DNA of 15,504 nt, from the NCBI GenBank assembly GCA_905201915.1, contig CAJKQE010000048.1:1-15504 (forward strand). Direction: 5' to 3'. This DNA is from an uncultured Lachnospiraceae bacterium (lineage in GTDB: Bacteria > Bacillota > Clostridia > Lachnospirales > Lachnospiraceae). Position 1 is the first letter of the stretch. Each line of letters begins with the position of its first letter. A program made the position numbers and the translations under genes. The notes below the pieces were generated by a model that saw nothing but the letters and a program-made list of their open reading frames with translations, made no database searches and was not told the origin of the DNA. Shown in pieces: positions 1 through 6,868 of this stretch.

Positions 1-552
1 GTCGCTACTACATATCAGGCAATTTCAGGCGCAGGAAAAACTTTTAAAGACTGGCCGGAAATGGTAGAAAATATTATTCCATATATTGGCGGAGAAGAAG
101 AAAAAAGTGAGATGGAGCCACTGCGTCTTTGGGGCGAAATTGAAGACGGTGTAATTGTTCCGGCAAAAGAACCTGTAATTACCTGCCAGTGTGTACGTGT
201 TCCTGTTTTAAATGGACATACAGCAGCTGTATTTGTAAAATTCAGAAAGAAACCTACAAAAGAGCAATTAGTTGAGAAACTGACGGCATTTAAGGGGATT
301 CCACAGGAATTAGAACTGCCAAGTGCACCGAAACAGTTTATCCGTTATATGGAAGAAGCTGACAGACCACAGGTACAGGCTGATGTAGATTACGAAAACG
401 GCATGGGTGTAAGCGTAGGACGATTAAGAGAAGATAAAGTATATGACTTTAAATTCATTGGCTTATCTCACAATACAGTTCGTGGTGCAGCTGGTGGCGC
501 AGTGCTTTGTGCAGAAACTTTAAAAGCAAAAGGATATATTACAAAGAAATAA
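1..552 (+). CDS. asd: Aspartate-semialdehyde dehydrogenase, 3' part (partial at left edge)
   Basis: This is the C-terminal 183 residues of an enzyme that reduces aspartyl-4-phosphate to aspartate semialdehyde with NADPH, the branch point to lysine, threonine and methionine. The reading frame is open from base 1, so the start, the NADP-binding region and the catalytic cysteine lie outside the window. What is seen: TTYQAISGAGK at the very start, VPVLNGHTAAVFV carrying the presumed catalytic histidine (codon 217-219), and the C-terminal block LSHNTVRGAAGGAVLCAE. These are hallmarks of the archaeal/fungal-type ASD subfamily, which many Clostridia use, rather than the E. coli Asd type. The ATG at 61 is internal, not the start. 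The gene ends in TAA at 550-552 and is followed within 20 bp by a strong terminator, so it closes its transcription unit. No lysine-pathway gene such as dapA is visible next to it on this side. Confidence 0.93.
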   Translation, partial: VATTYQAISGAGKTFKDWPEMVENIIPYIGGEEEKSEMEPLRLWGEIEDGVIVPAKEPVITCQCVRVPVLNGHTAAVFVKFRKKPTKEQLVEKLTAFKGIPQELELPSAPKQFIRYMEEADRPQVQADVDYENGMGVSVGRLREDKVYDFKFIGLSHNTVRGAAGGAVLCAETLKAKGYITKK

Positions 553-571
553 AAAATGATAATTTTTTAAC

Positions 572-614
572 AGAGGTGGCATCCTACGAGGAGTAGTGTA
601 TGCCGCCTTTTGTG
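572..614 (+). terminator. Intrinsic terminator after asd
   Basis: GGTGGCAT (575-582) pairs with ATGCCGCC (600-607) with one G-U pair, and flanking A-T pairs extend the stem. An inner CTAC/GTAG helix (584-587 with 593-596) closes the loop. A T-rich tract starts at 608. Its position 20 bp after the asd stop makes it the transcript end of that gene. Confidence 0.88.
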
Positions 615-615
615 T

Positions 616-644
616 TTGACGCTTTTTAAAAGTTGTGTTAGCAT
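616..644 (+). promoter_or_regulatory. Candidate sigma-A promoter for topB
   Basis: TTGACG (616-621), a 17-bp spacer and TAGCAT (639-644), preceded by TG at 636-637 as an extended -10. It begins directly after the asd terminator and lies about 37 bp upstream of the topB start, so topB probably starts its own transcript. The -10 matches consensus at only four of six bases; the call rests on the -35, the spacing and the TG extension. Confidence 0.55.
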
Positions 645-680
645 AAAAGATACGGAATTTTGAAAGGAAAGAGAGCTTTC

Positions 681-2714
681 ATGAGTAAATCACTATTTAT
701 AGCAGAAAAACCCAGCGTTGCACAAGAATTTGCAAAGGCGTTAAAAGTAAATACTTCAAGAAAAGACGGCTATCTGGAATCGGAAAATACCATTATTACC
801 TGGTGTGTGGGACATCTGGTGACTATGAGTTACCCTGAAGCCTATGATCCTGCATTGAAAAGGTGGAGTCTGGAAACACTTCCGTTTCTTCCGCAAGATT
901 TCAAATACGAAGTTATTCCTTCTGTGAAGAAGCAGTTTCAGATTGTCAGCGGCCTTCTAAACCGCGAGGATGTGGAAACTATTTATGTATGTACGGACTC
1001 CGGACGTGAAGGAGAGTATATTTACCGCCTTGTAGCAATGATGGCAGGGGTAAAAGATAAAAAACAAAAGAGAGTTTGGATTGACTCTCAGACAGAGGAA
1101 GAAATTATTCGTGGGATAAAGGAAGCGAAAGATATCAGTGAATATGATAATCTTTCGGCTTCTGCATACCTCAGGGCAAAAGAGGACTATCTTATGGGAA
1201 TTAATTTTTCCAGGCTGCTTTCTTTAAAATATGGAAATACCGTATCAAATTATCTGGGAAGCCGTTATCAGGCAATTTCTGTGGGAAGGGTAATGACCTG
1301 TGTGCTTGGAATGGTAGTGCGCAGAGAACGGGAAATCAGAGAATTTGTAAAGACACCTTTTTACAGAGTGATTGGCAATTTTAAGCAGCAGAGTCATGCT
1401 TTTGAGGGCGAATGGAGAGCTGTAGAGGGCAGCCGATATTTTGCTTCACCTCTTTTATATAAAGAAAATGGATTTAAAAAGAAAGAAACAGCTATGGAGT
1501 TAAAGGAAATTCTTTCTGCAAATCCTCCTTTGGAAGCAGTGGTGGAAAAGATAGAAAAGAAAAAGGAAAATAAAAATCCGCCGCTGCTGTTTAATCTGGC
1601 AGAACTTCAGAATGAATGTTCCAGATTGTTTAAACTGAGTCCTGATGAAACTTTGAAAATTGTGCAGGAATTATATGAGAAAAAGCTGGTTACTTATCCA
1701 AGAACAGATGCCAGAGTTCTTTCCAGTGCAGTTGCAAAAGAAATTTATAAAAACATCAGTGGTTTAAAAAATTATGAACACGGAAGTGTTTATGCAACGG
1801 AAATTTTAGAAACAGGCGCTTATAAAAATCTCATAAAGACAAGATATGTAAATGATAAACAGATTACAGACCACTATGCGATTATTCCCACAGGGCAGGG
1901 CTTGAGTGCTTTACGTAGTCTTTCCATGCAGGGAAGTAAAGTTTATGAAGTGATTGTAAGAAGATTTTTGAGTATTTTTTATCCTCCGGCAGTATATCAG
2001 AAGATTAATTTGGTATCAGTGATTGAAAAAGAACGATTATTTTCTTCTTTTAAAATATTAATATCTGAAGGATATTTAAAAGTGACACCGAATTCCTTTG
2101 GAAAGAAGAAGGAGAATTCGGGAAAAGAGGAAGAACAGATTTCAGAAGATGGAGATTTTCTAAATTGGATTTTGGGTATTCGAAAAGGAAGTATTCTTTC
2201 TATTGAAAATTTCTCTATAAAAGAAGGGGAAACATCACCGCCAAAGCGATACACCTCAGGTTCTATGATTTTGGCAATGGAAAATGCAGGACAGCTTATT
2301 GAAGATGAAGAATTGCGTGCCCAGATTAAAGGAAGCGGTATTGGAACCAGCGCTACCAGAGCAGAAATTTTAAAAAAATTAGTTACTATTAAATATTTGG
2401 AATTGAATAAAAAAACACAGGTGATTACACCAACACTTTTAGGCGAAATGATATTTGATGTGGTAAATTGTTCTATTCGTTCACTTTTAAATCCGGAGCT
2501 TACTGCCAGCTGGGAGAAGGGACTTACTTATGTGGCAGAAGGCAGTATTACTTCAGAAGAATATATGTTTAAGCTGGAAAATTTTATTAAATCTCGTACA
2601 GATGGTGTGTTGGGGCTTCGAAATCAGTTGATGCTAAAGCAGTTTTTTGATGCTTCTTCTAAGTTTTATAAAAAGCCGACACAAAAAAAGGTTGGAAAAA
2701 CAGGCAAAGCGTAG
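681..2714 (+). CDS. topB: DNA topoisomerase III (type IA)
   Basis: A type IA topoisomerase that breaks one DNA strand through a tyrosine link, passes DNA and reseals it; TopB enzymes decatenate replication and recombination intermediates in the cytoplasm. The 677 residues begin with the TOPRIM domain (SLFIAEKPSVA, Glu9; CTDSGREGEYIYR with Asp106, Glu110 and Glu112 binding Mg2+). The catalytic tyrosine is Tyr339 in VTYPRTDAR. Later family motifs are TDHYAIIPTG and GSGIGTSATRAEILKKL. The length is usual for Firmicute TopB, and no C-terminal zinc ribbons are present. A Lys/Glu-rich stretch (roughly residues 470-490) looks like a flexible linker. I chose ATG 681, giving MSKSLFIAEKPS as in relatives, with AAAGGA about 10 bp upstream; an in-frame TTG at 660 would add seven residues but has no good ribosome site. 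It stands among chromosomal genes, with no conjugation genes in view, so there is no sign that it comes from a mobile element. Confidence 0.95.
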   Translation: MSKSLFIAEKPSVAQEFAKALKVNTSRKDGYLESENTIITWCVGHLVTMSYPEAYDPALKRWSLETLPFLPQDFKYEVIPSVKKQFQIVSGLLNREDVETIYVCTDSGREGEYIYRLVAMMAGVKDKKQKRVWIDSQTEEEIIRGIKEAKDISEYDNLSASAYLRAKEDYLMGINFSRLLSLKYGNTVSNYLGSRYQAISVGRVMTCVLGMVVRREREIREFVKTPFYRVIGNFKQQSHAFEGEWRAVEGSRYFASPLLYKENGFKKKETAMELKEILSANPPLEAVVEKIEKKKENKNPPLLFNLAELQNECSRLFKLSPDETLKIVQELYEKKLVTYPRTDARVLSSAVAKEIYKNISGLKNYEHGSVYATEILETGAYKNLIKTRYVNDKQITDHYAIIPTGQGLSALRSLSMQGSKVYEVIVRRFLSIFYPPAVYQKINLVSVIEKERLFSSFKILISEGYLKVTPNSFGKKKENSGKEEEQISEDGDFLNWILGIRKGSILSIENFSIKEGETSPPKRYTSGSMILAMENAGQLIEDEELRAQIKGSGIGTSATRAEILKKLVTIKYLELNKKTQVITPTLLGEMIFDVVNCSIRSLLNPELTASWEKGLTYVAEGSITSEEYMFKLENFIKSRTDGVLGLRNQLMLKQFFDASSKFYKKPTQKKVGKTGKA

Positions 2715-2720
2715 TAAAAT
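2692..2720 (+). promoter_or_regulatory. Possible promoter overlapping the topB 3' end
   Basis: TTGGAA (2692-2697), 17 bp, TAAAAT (2715-2720). The -35 lies in the last topB codons and the -10 starts immediately after the topB stop. It would give the three genes at 2757-4888 their own transcript. No TG extension is present, and matching by chance is possible in such AT-rich sequence. Confidence 0.35.
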
Positions 2721-2756
2721 GGAAAAAAATAATTTCTAAGAAAGCAGGTAGAAAAA

Positions 2757-3425
2757 ATGGAACAGTTAATGATTAAAGAGTTATATCACGACTTAAACAA
2801 AACCCTTGCAAAAGAACTTTTAGAAGAAAAAACGTATCCATGGGAGGTTCTTCCCTGCATTGGCGATTATATTCTGAAATTAGGAGAAACTTTAGATGAA
2901 GCAGAATACGAGAAAAAGGGCGATAATGTGTGGATTGCCAAAACAGCTAAGGTAGCACCTACTGCCTATATCAATGGTCCTGCGATTATTGGAAAGGATG
3001 CAGAGGTTCGTCATTGTGCTTTTATCAGAGGGAATGCTCTGGTAGGAGAAGGTGCAGTGGTAGGAAATTCTACGGAGTTGAAGAATGTTATCTTATTCGA
3101 TAAAGTACAAGTTCCTCATTATAATTATGTAGGTGATTCTATCTTAGGATATAAATCTCACATGGGAGCTGGTTCCATTACATCCAATGTAAAATCAGAT
3201 AAAAAATTGGTAGTAGTAAAAGGGGCAAATACACAGATTGAAACAGGACTAAAGAAATTTGGTGCCATGCTGGGTGATGAAGTTGAAGTCGGCTGTGGCT
3301 CTGTGTTAAATCCTGGAACAGTCGTAGGAAGCAACAGCAATATTTATCCTCTTTCTTCCGTAAGAGGTGTTGTTCCTTCTGATAGTATCTATAAAAAAGG
3401 CGATGAAATTGTAGAAAAACAGTAG
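2757..3425 (+). CDS. Left-handed beta-helix acyltransferase-like protein (GlmU C-domain-like)
   Basis: A 222-residue protein. Residues 1-55 are a helical N-terminal extension (MEQLMIKELYHDL...). From about residue 57 the chain shows hexapeptide repeats (VWIAKTAKVAPTAYINGPAIIG and onward) that build a left-handed beta-helix. The segment TELKNVILFDKVQVPHYNYV closely follows the acetyltransferase domain of GlmU, and His121 sits where GlmU has its catalytic histidine. MGAGSITSNVKSD matches the GlmU GAGTIT block. The N-terminal uridylyltransferase domain of GlmU is missing, so this cannot be a complete GlmU; such proteins are often labelled UDP-GlcNAc pyrophosphorylase by homology only. A likely role is acyl transfer to an amino-sugar or another amine, but the substrate is unknown. 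ATG 2757 follows an AGCAGGT ribosome site. The next gene begins 3 bp after its TAG stop, which suggests an operon and coupled translation. Confidence 0.82.
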   Translation: MEQLMIKELYHDLNKTLAKELLEEKTYPWEVLPCIGDYILKLGETLDEAEYEKKGDNVWIAKTAKVAPTAYINGPAIIGKDAEVRHCAFIRGNALVGEGAVVGNSTELKNVILFDKVQVPHYNYVGDSILGYKSHMGAGSITSNVKSDKKLVVVKGANTQIETGLKKFGAMLGDEVEVGCGSVLNPGTVVGSNSNIYPLSSVRGVVPSDSIYKKGDEIVEKQ

Positions 3426-3428
3426 AGT

Positions 3429-4586
3429 ATGTATTATAGAAAACCACACTATTATGAAAAGTTTTTCTGTACAGCGGATCAATGTCCGGATACCTGCTGT
3501 GCAGGATGGCAGATTGTAATTGATGAAAATTCTTTAGAAAAATATAGTAATGTTTCCGGTGATTTTGGTATTCGTCTTTTGAATTCCATTGACTGGAGAG
3601 AGGGGATTTTTGAACAATATGACAAAAGATGCAGCTTTTTAAATTCAGAAAATCTCTGTGACATTTATAAAGAATTGGGAGCAGAAGCTCTGTGTGATAC
3701 CTGCCGCCTATATCCCAGACATATAGAAGAATTTGAAAATTTAAGAGAATTTTCTTTGTCATTATCCTGTCCCGTAGCTGCAAAGATGATTTTAGAATGT
3801 CAGGAGCCGGTGAAATTTCTGGAAGAACAAGATGAACAAGAAGAGTGTGAAGATGATTTTGAAGATTTTGATTTTCTTTTATTTGACTGTCTTTTAGAAG
3901 TGAGAGAAAAGCTATTTTCTATTGTTCAGAACAGGAAAATTCCTGTAGAAAAAAGAATGTTTTGTGTATTGAGAACTGCAAAAAATTTACAGGATGCGCT
4001 TGATGAAGGAGAACTTTTTGAAAGGGATTTTATTTCAGATATGGAGCTGTATTTGCAAGAAGAAATAAAGGAATTTTCAGGTAGTTTTTATGAAACTGTA
4101 CAGGTGCTTAGAAAAGATTTATTAAGACTTGAAGTGCTTCGGGAAGAATGGAAAGCAAATTTGAAAGCGGCAGAAAACCTTTTCCAAAAAGGCGAAATAT
4201 GGTATATGGACAAGAGAGAAAGGTACAAAGCTGAAATAAAAAATACTATAGGTCAGGAACAGTGGGATATTTATAAAGAACAGCTGTTGATGTTTTTCTT
4301 ATACACTTATTTTTGTGGCGCAGTTTATGATGATATGATTTATTCGAAAGGTGTTTTATCTGTAATATCCGTTTTCTGGATAGAAGAAATTACTTTTTGG
4401 AATTGGGCAAAGGATGAAAGAATAATAGAGGAAAAAAATATATTGGAGACAGCTTATCGTTATGCAAGAGAAATTGAGCATTCTGATGAAAATCTAAATT
4501 TGCTGGAGGAAATTTTTGACTCAGATAAATGGTATGAACCAGAAACTTTAAAGAGTGTTTTAGTTAGTGAAAGGAAAACAGTATGA
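3429..4586 (+). CDS. FliB-family cysteine-rich protein (putative lysine N-methylase)
   Basis: A 385-residue member of the family founded by Salmonella flagellin lysine-N-methylase FliB. Seen: an N-terminal cysteine cluster, C14, C19, C23 and C24 in CTADQCPDTCCAGW, then C68 (KRCSFL), C77 (NLCDIY), C89 and C92 (LCDTCRLYPRH), and C114 (LSCP). This spacing is the diagnostic part of the family and is suited to binding an iron-sulfur cluster. The rest (about 120-385) is acidic, helical and poorly conserved. In Salmonella the enzyme methylates flagellin lysines; no flagellar gene is visible here, so the substrate in this organism is open and the flagellin name should not be carried over. ATG 3429 has almost no Shine-Dalgarno sequence, but it is the only Met in the N-terminal half and lies 3 bp after the previous stop, so translation is probably coupled. 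Its TGA overlaps the next ATG (ATGA). Confidence 0.85.
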   Translation: MYYRKPHYYEKFFCTADQCPDTCCAGWQIVIDENSLEKYSNVSGDFGIRLLNSIDWREGIFEQYDKRCSFLNSENLCDIYKELGAEALCDTCRLYPRHIEEFENLREFSLSLSCPVAAKMILECQEPVKFLEEQDEQEECEDDFEDFDFLLFDCLLEVREKLFSIVQNRKIPVEKRMFCVLRTAKNLQDALDEGELFERDFISDMELYLQEEIKEFSGSFYETVQVLRKDLLRLEVLREEWKANLKAAENLFQKGEIWYMDKRERYKAEIKNTIGQEQWDIYKEQLLMFFLYTYFCGAVYDDMIYSKGVLSVISVFWIEEITFWNWAKDERIIEEKNILETAYRYAREIEHSDENLNLLEEIFDSDKWYEPETLKSVLVSERKTV

Positions 4587-4888
4587 GTAAAGAAAAGGAA
4601 GAAAAACAGGAAAAACCATATTGGGAAGGAAAAGAATATTCTTTTTATAACCATAAAAAATGTGAATTTTTTCCTTGCCATGAAACTACAGATCCGGAAA
4701 ATTTTAACTGCTTGTTTTGCTATTGTCCTCTATATGCTTTGGGTAGCAAATGTGGAGGCAACTTTAAATACACAGAGCAGGGGATAAAAGACTGCAGTGA
4801 TTGTAAATTGCCTCACAAAAGAAAAAATTATGGCTATATTATGAGCAAATATCAGGAAATTATGGAGTTGGCGAAGAAAAACCAATAG
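4583..4888 (+). CDS. Cysteine-rich small domain protein (PF04071-like)
   Basis: A 101-residue protein with a charged N-terminus and eight cysteines: C27, C32, C43, C46, C48, C57, C71 and C74, with nearby His33 and His78. The blocks CEFFPCH, FNCLFCYCPLYALG, CGGNF, GIKDCSDC and PHKRKNYGY match the Cys_rich_small family, whose function is unknown and which is presumed to bind metal or an Fe-S cluster. It starts inside the stop codon of the FliB-like gene (ATGA overlap), with AAAGGA upstream, so the two are translationally coupled. Its last 29 bp overlap the 3' end of the convergent HAD gene on the other strand. The gene pair invites the guess that this protein assists cluster assembly or electron delivery for its neighbour, but nothing in the sequence proves it. 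Confidence 0.88.
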   Translation: MSKEKEEKQEKPYWEGKEYSFYNHKKCEFFPCHETTDPENFNCLFCYCPLYALGSKCGGNFKYTEQGIKDCSDCKLPHKRKNYGYIMSKYQEIMELAKKNQ

Positions 4889-5531
4889 TCTGTATAAGAG
4901 AGATACAAGTTGTTAAATCTTCGCAAACATAATCACAAAAAGAAGCTAAATCAGGGCTGTAGGGGGTTAAATCCGGTATCATACAGGAAATACCTCCTGC
5001 AGCTTTTGCAGCTTTTAAACCGTTGATGCTATCCTCTACAATCAAACAGGAGTCAATAGAAACATGGAGTTTTTCAGCGGTTTTTAAGAAAATATCAGGG
5101 TTTGGTTTGCTCTTTAAAACTTCATTTCCGCATACAGAAATACGAACTTCTTCATAGATATTTGCTAATTTCCAATAGTGTTCTGCCTGTGCTCTGTCCG
5201 TGGAGGTAGCAATTCCCCATGGTATTTTTTTATTTTTAAGAAAAGAAAGTAATTCATAAAGTCCTTTCTTAGGAGGAATGGAATAGGTTTCTACATAAGT
5301 ATTTAAGTAGTCACTACGGATTTTTCTGGCTTGATAATAGTCAATAGTGCCGTTGTACCATTCTTTAAAAAGAGCAGAATTGCGCTCTCTTGATCCGCCT
5401 CTTAATTGTTTTAATTGGTCTTCTGTGAGAGAAAAGTTCAGTAAATCAGCAGCTTTTTCCCAACCTTTTTTCATGATTTTTTCTGTATCGAATAAAACAC
5501 CGTCCATATCAAAGATGATTGCTTTTATCAT
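4860..5531 (-). CDS. HAD-IA phosphatase, beta-phosphoglucomutase-like
   Basis: A 223-residue haloacid dehalogenase-superfamily enzyme of the cytoplasm, expected to dephosphorylate or isomerise a small phosphorylated metabolite. All four HAD motifs are visible: DMDGVLFDTE with nucleophile Asp8 and acid/base Asp10, IATSTDRAQ (motif II), the lysine of LKSKPNPDIFL (motif III) and IVEDSINGLKAAKAAG (motif IV). The helical cap between about residues 16 and 80 and the VLFDTE form put it in the beta-PGM/phosphatase subclass, but the substrate cannot be read from sequence. ATG (5529-5531) is preceded on the minus strand by AAGAGG with 7-bp spacing. It is transcribed alone, divergently from the NuoE-like gene, and its final codons overlap the convergent Cys-rich gene by 29 bp with no terminator between them. 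Confidence 0.9.
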   Translation of the reverse strand: MIKAIIFDMDGVLFDTEKIMKKGWEKAADLLNFSLTEDQLKQLRGGSRERNSALFKEWYNGTIDYYQARKIRSDYLNTYVETYSIPPKKGLYELLSFLKNKKIPWGIATSTDRAQAEHYWKLANIYEEVRISVCGNEVLKSKPNPDIFLKTAEKLHVSIDSCLIVEDSINGLKAAKAAGGISCMIPDLTPYSPDLASFCDYVCEDLTTCISLIQTIGFSSPTP

Positions 5532-5562
5532 AATAATTCCTCTTTAAACTTTTTTTTCTTTC

Positions 5563-5591
5563 AGAATATCAGAAGTTTAGAAATGTCGCAA
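5563..5591 (-). promoter_or_regulatory. Candidate promoter for the minus-strand HAD gene
   Basis: Read on the minus strand: TTGCGA (5591-5586), 17 bp, TATTCT (5568-5563), with TG extending the -10 (TGATATTCT). It lies about 32 bp from the start codon. Its -35 is only 9 bp from the -35 of the opposing NuoE promoter. Confidence 0.6.
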
Positions 5592-5600
5592 GAAAAAATA

Positions 5601-5629
5601 TTGGCAGGTTATTTTTTGCGTGATAGAAT
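5601..5629 (+). promoter_or_regulatory. Promoter for the NuoE-like/HAD operon
   Basis: TTGGCA (5601-5606), 17 bp, TAGAAT (5624-5629), with TG at 5621-5622 as an extended -10. Both boxes match five of six consensus bases with ideal spacing. An imperfect inverted repeat (CGCAAGAAAAAAT at 5587-5599 against ATTTTTTGCG at 5611-5620) flanks the -35 and could be an operator or chance. Confidence 0.7.
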
Positions 5630-5664
5630 ATAGAAGAAAAATATCTGAATGGAGGTTTCAAATA

Positions 5665-6126
5665 ATGAAAGAAGAAATCAGAGAAATTATAGATTATTAC
5701 AGTGGACAAAGAAATCCACAGGAACAGGAAAATATAGTTGCTATGCTTCGGGAAATACAGGAAATAGAAGGTTGTATTAGTATGAATGTGCAGGAAGAGG
5801 CAGCAAAAGCATTGGGGGTAAAACAGTCTGTTTTATCCTGCATTATTAAACGCTATCCAAGTTTAAAGGAGGCCGCTTATTCTCATGAAGTAGTTTTGTG
5901 TACAGGAAAAAGCTGTCAATGTAAAAACAGTATGGAAATCTTAGAAGCGGTGAAGAAAGAATTTGGAATTTCAAAAGATGGTATATCAGCAGATGGGAGC
6001 TTTCATTTGACTACGAGAAACTGCTTAAAACAATGCAGAACTTCTCCAAATATGCTCTTAGATGGAGAGTTATATACTAATTTAACGAAAGAAAAGGTAA
6101 TATCATTATTAGAAAAAAGGAGATAA
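5665..6126 (+). CDS. Orphan NuoE-like thioredoxin-fold [2Fe-2S] protein
   Basis: A 153-residue homologue of the 24-kDa subunit of complex I and of NAD-linked hydrogenases and formate dehydrogenases (NuoE/HydA-partner family). Residues 1-70 are the usual helical bundle and 74-150 the thioredoxin-like ferredoxin domain. The four cluster ligands are present as C79-x4-C84 (LCTGKSCQC) and C120-x3-C124 (NCLKQC); C86 is additional. ATG 5665 is chosen because GGAGGT lies 8 bp upstream; an in-frame GTG at 5620 would overlap the promoter -10. The NuoF-type flavoprotein that normally follows is absent; instead a HAD phosphatase starts 4 bp after the stop. It may serve as an electron carrier for a complex encoded elsewhere. 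Confidence 0.88.
   Translation: MKEEIREIIDYYSGQRNPQEQENIVAMLREIQEIEGCISMNVQEEAAKALGVKQSVLSCIIKRYPSLKEAAYSHEVVLCTGKSCQCKNSMEILEAVKKEFGISKDGISADGSFHLTTRNCLKQCRTSPNMLLDGELYTNLTKEKVISLLEKRR
6119..6124 (+). promoter_or_regulatory. Ribosome binding site that fixes a TTG start
   Basis: GGAGAT lies 6 bp before TTG 6131 and overlaps the upstream stop codon. No ATG or GTG in this frame lies between the upstream stop and FDLDGTL, so the TTG is the credible start. Confidence 0.7.
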
Positions 6127-6130
6127 AACA

Positions 6131-6790
6131 TTGGAATATCAGGTATTATTATTTGATTTAGACGGCACTTTAACTGCATCAGGGGAAGGAATTACAAAGT
6201 GTGTGCAGTATGCTTTAGAAAAGATGAATAAGAGAGAGCTGGCACAGGATTTAAAGAAGTTGGAGGTGTTTGTAGGGCCTCCTTTATTAGAGCAGTTTAT
6301 GGCTTATGCAGGGCTTTCAGAGGCAGAAGCGGAAGAAGCGGTGAAATTCTATCGGGAACGTTATCTGCCTGTTGGAATATTTGAAAATAAGCCTTATGAA
6401 GGAATCGAAAAAGTATTGAAAAAGTTAAAAGAGAAGGGATATATCCTTGCAGTAGCATCCTCCAAGCCGGATTCTATGGTAAAAACAGTTTTAAATCATT
6501 TTTCCCTGATGCCATATTTTCAGGTTGTAAAGGGAAGCGATATTACAAAGCCTAAAATGACAAAAGCAGAAGTCATTGAAGAAGTTTTAGAGGAACTGGG
6601 ATTTTCTGAAAAAAGAGAGTCTGCAGTCATGATTGGAGACCGTCATCATGATGTTTCAGGGGCAAAAACAGCAGGAATTTCCTGCATAGGAGTTACTTAT
6701 GGCTATGGTGATTTTCAGGAATTGCAACAGGCAGGAGCTGTGAATATTGTTGACAGTACACGAGAATTAGGGGAGCTTTTCGGTGTATGA
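6131..6790 (+). CDS. HAD-IA phosphatase, phosphoglycolate phosphatase/5'-nucleotidase-like
   Basis: A 219-residue HAD enzyme unlike its minus-strand neighbour in subclass. Motif I is LLFDLDGTL (nucleophile Asp9, Asp11), motif II is AVASSKPDS, motif III is the lysine region DITKPKMTK, and motif IV is VMIGDRHHDVSGAK. The GDRHHDxxGAK form and the VFVGPPLLEQF cap segment resemble the Gph-like group of Firmicutes, whose members act on nucleotides or phosphoglycolate; the actual substrate is open. It starts with TTG under a good GGAGAT site, 4 bp after the NuoE-like gene, so both share one transcript. No terminator is visible after its stop; the LysO promoter follows within 10 bp, so some read-through is possible. 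Confidence 0.88.
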   Translation: MEYQVLLFDLDGTLTASGEGITKCVQYALEKMNKRELAQDLKKLEVFVGPPLLEQFMAYAGLSEAEAEEAVKFYRERYLPVGIFENKPYEGIEKVLKKLKEKGYILAVASSKPDSMVKTVLNHFSLMPYFQVVKGSDITKPKMTKAEVIEEVLEELGFSEKRESAVMIGDRHHDVSGAKTAGISCIGVTYGYGDFQELQQAGAVNIVDSTRELGELFGV

Positions 6791-6796
6791 GAATAC

Positions 6797-6825
6797 TTGA
6801 CAATCAAACTATAATGTGGTAAATT
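6797..6825 (+). promoter_or_regulatory. Candidate promoter for the split lysO operon
   Basis: A perfect TTGACA (6797-6802), 17 bp, TAAATT (6820-6825) with TG at 6817-6818. A 6-bp inverted repeat, GACAAT (6799-6804) and ATTGTC (6823-6828), brackets the core promoter and could be an operator half-site pair. A TATAAT at 6810-6815 is too close to this -35 to be its partner. No lysine riboswitch fits in the short leader. Confidence 0.6.
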
Positions 6826-6868
6826 GTCGCATTGAAAAGTAAAAAGGAAAAAGGAAGGAAGATGAAAT

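Noticed and set aside
681..2714. topB as a marker of an integrative conjugative element
   Set aside because: No relaxase, T4SS, integrase or attachment site is in the window, and the flanking genes are housekeeping.
3178..3783. 201-codon open frame on the minus strand across the acyltransferase/FliB-like junction
   Set aside because: It runs antisense to two well-supported genes, its translation is low-complexity, Leu/Tyr/Phe-rich and unlike any family, and it has no convincing ribosome site.
6791..6868. Lysine riboswitch upstream of lysO
   Set aside because: The leader after the candidate promoter is about 40 nt, far too short for an L-box, and none of its core motifs is seen.
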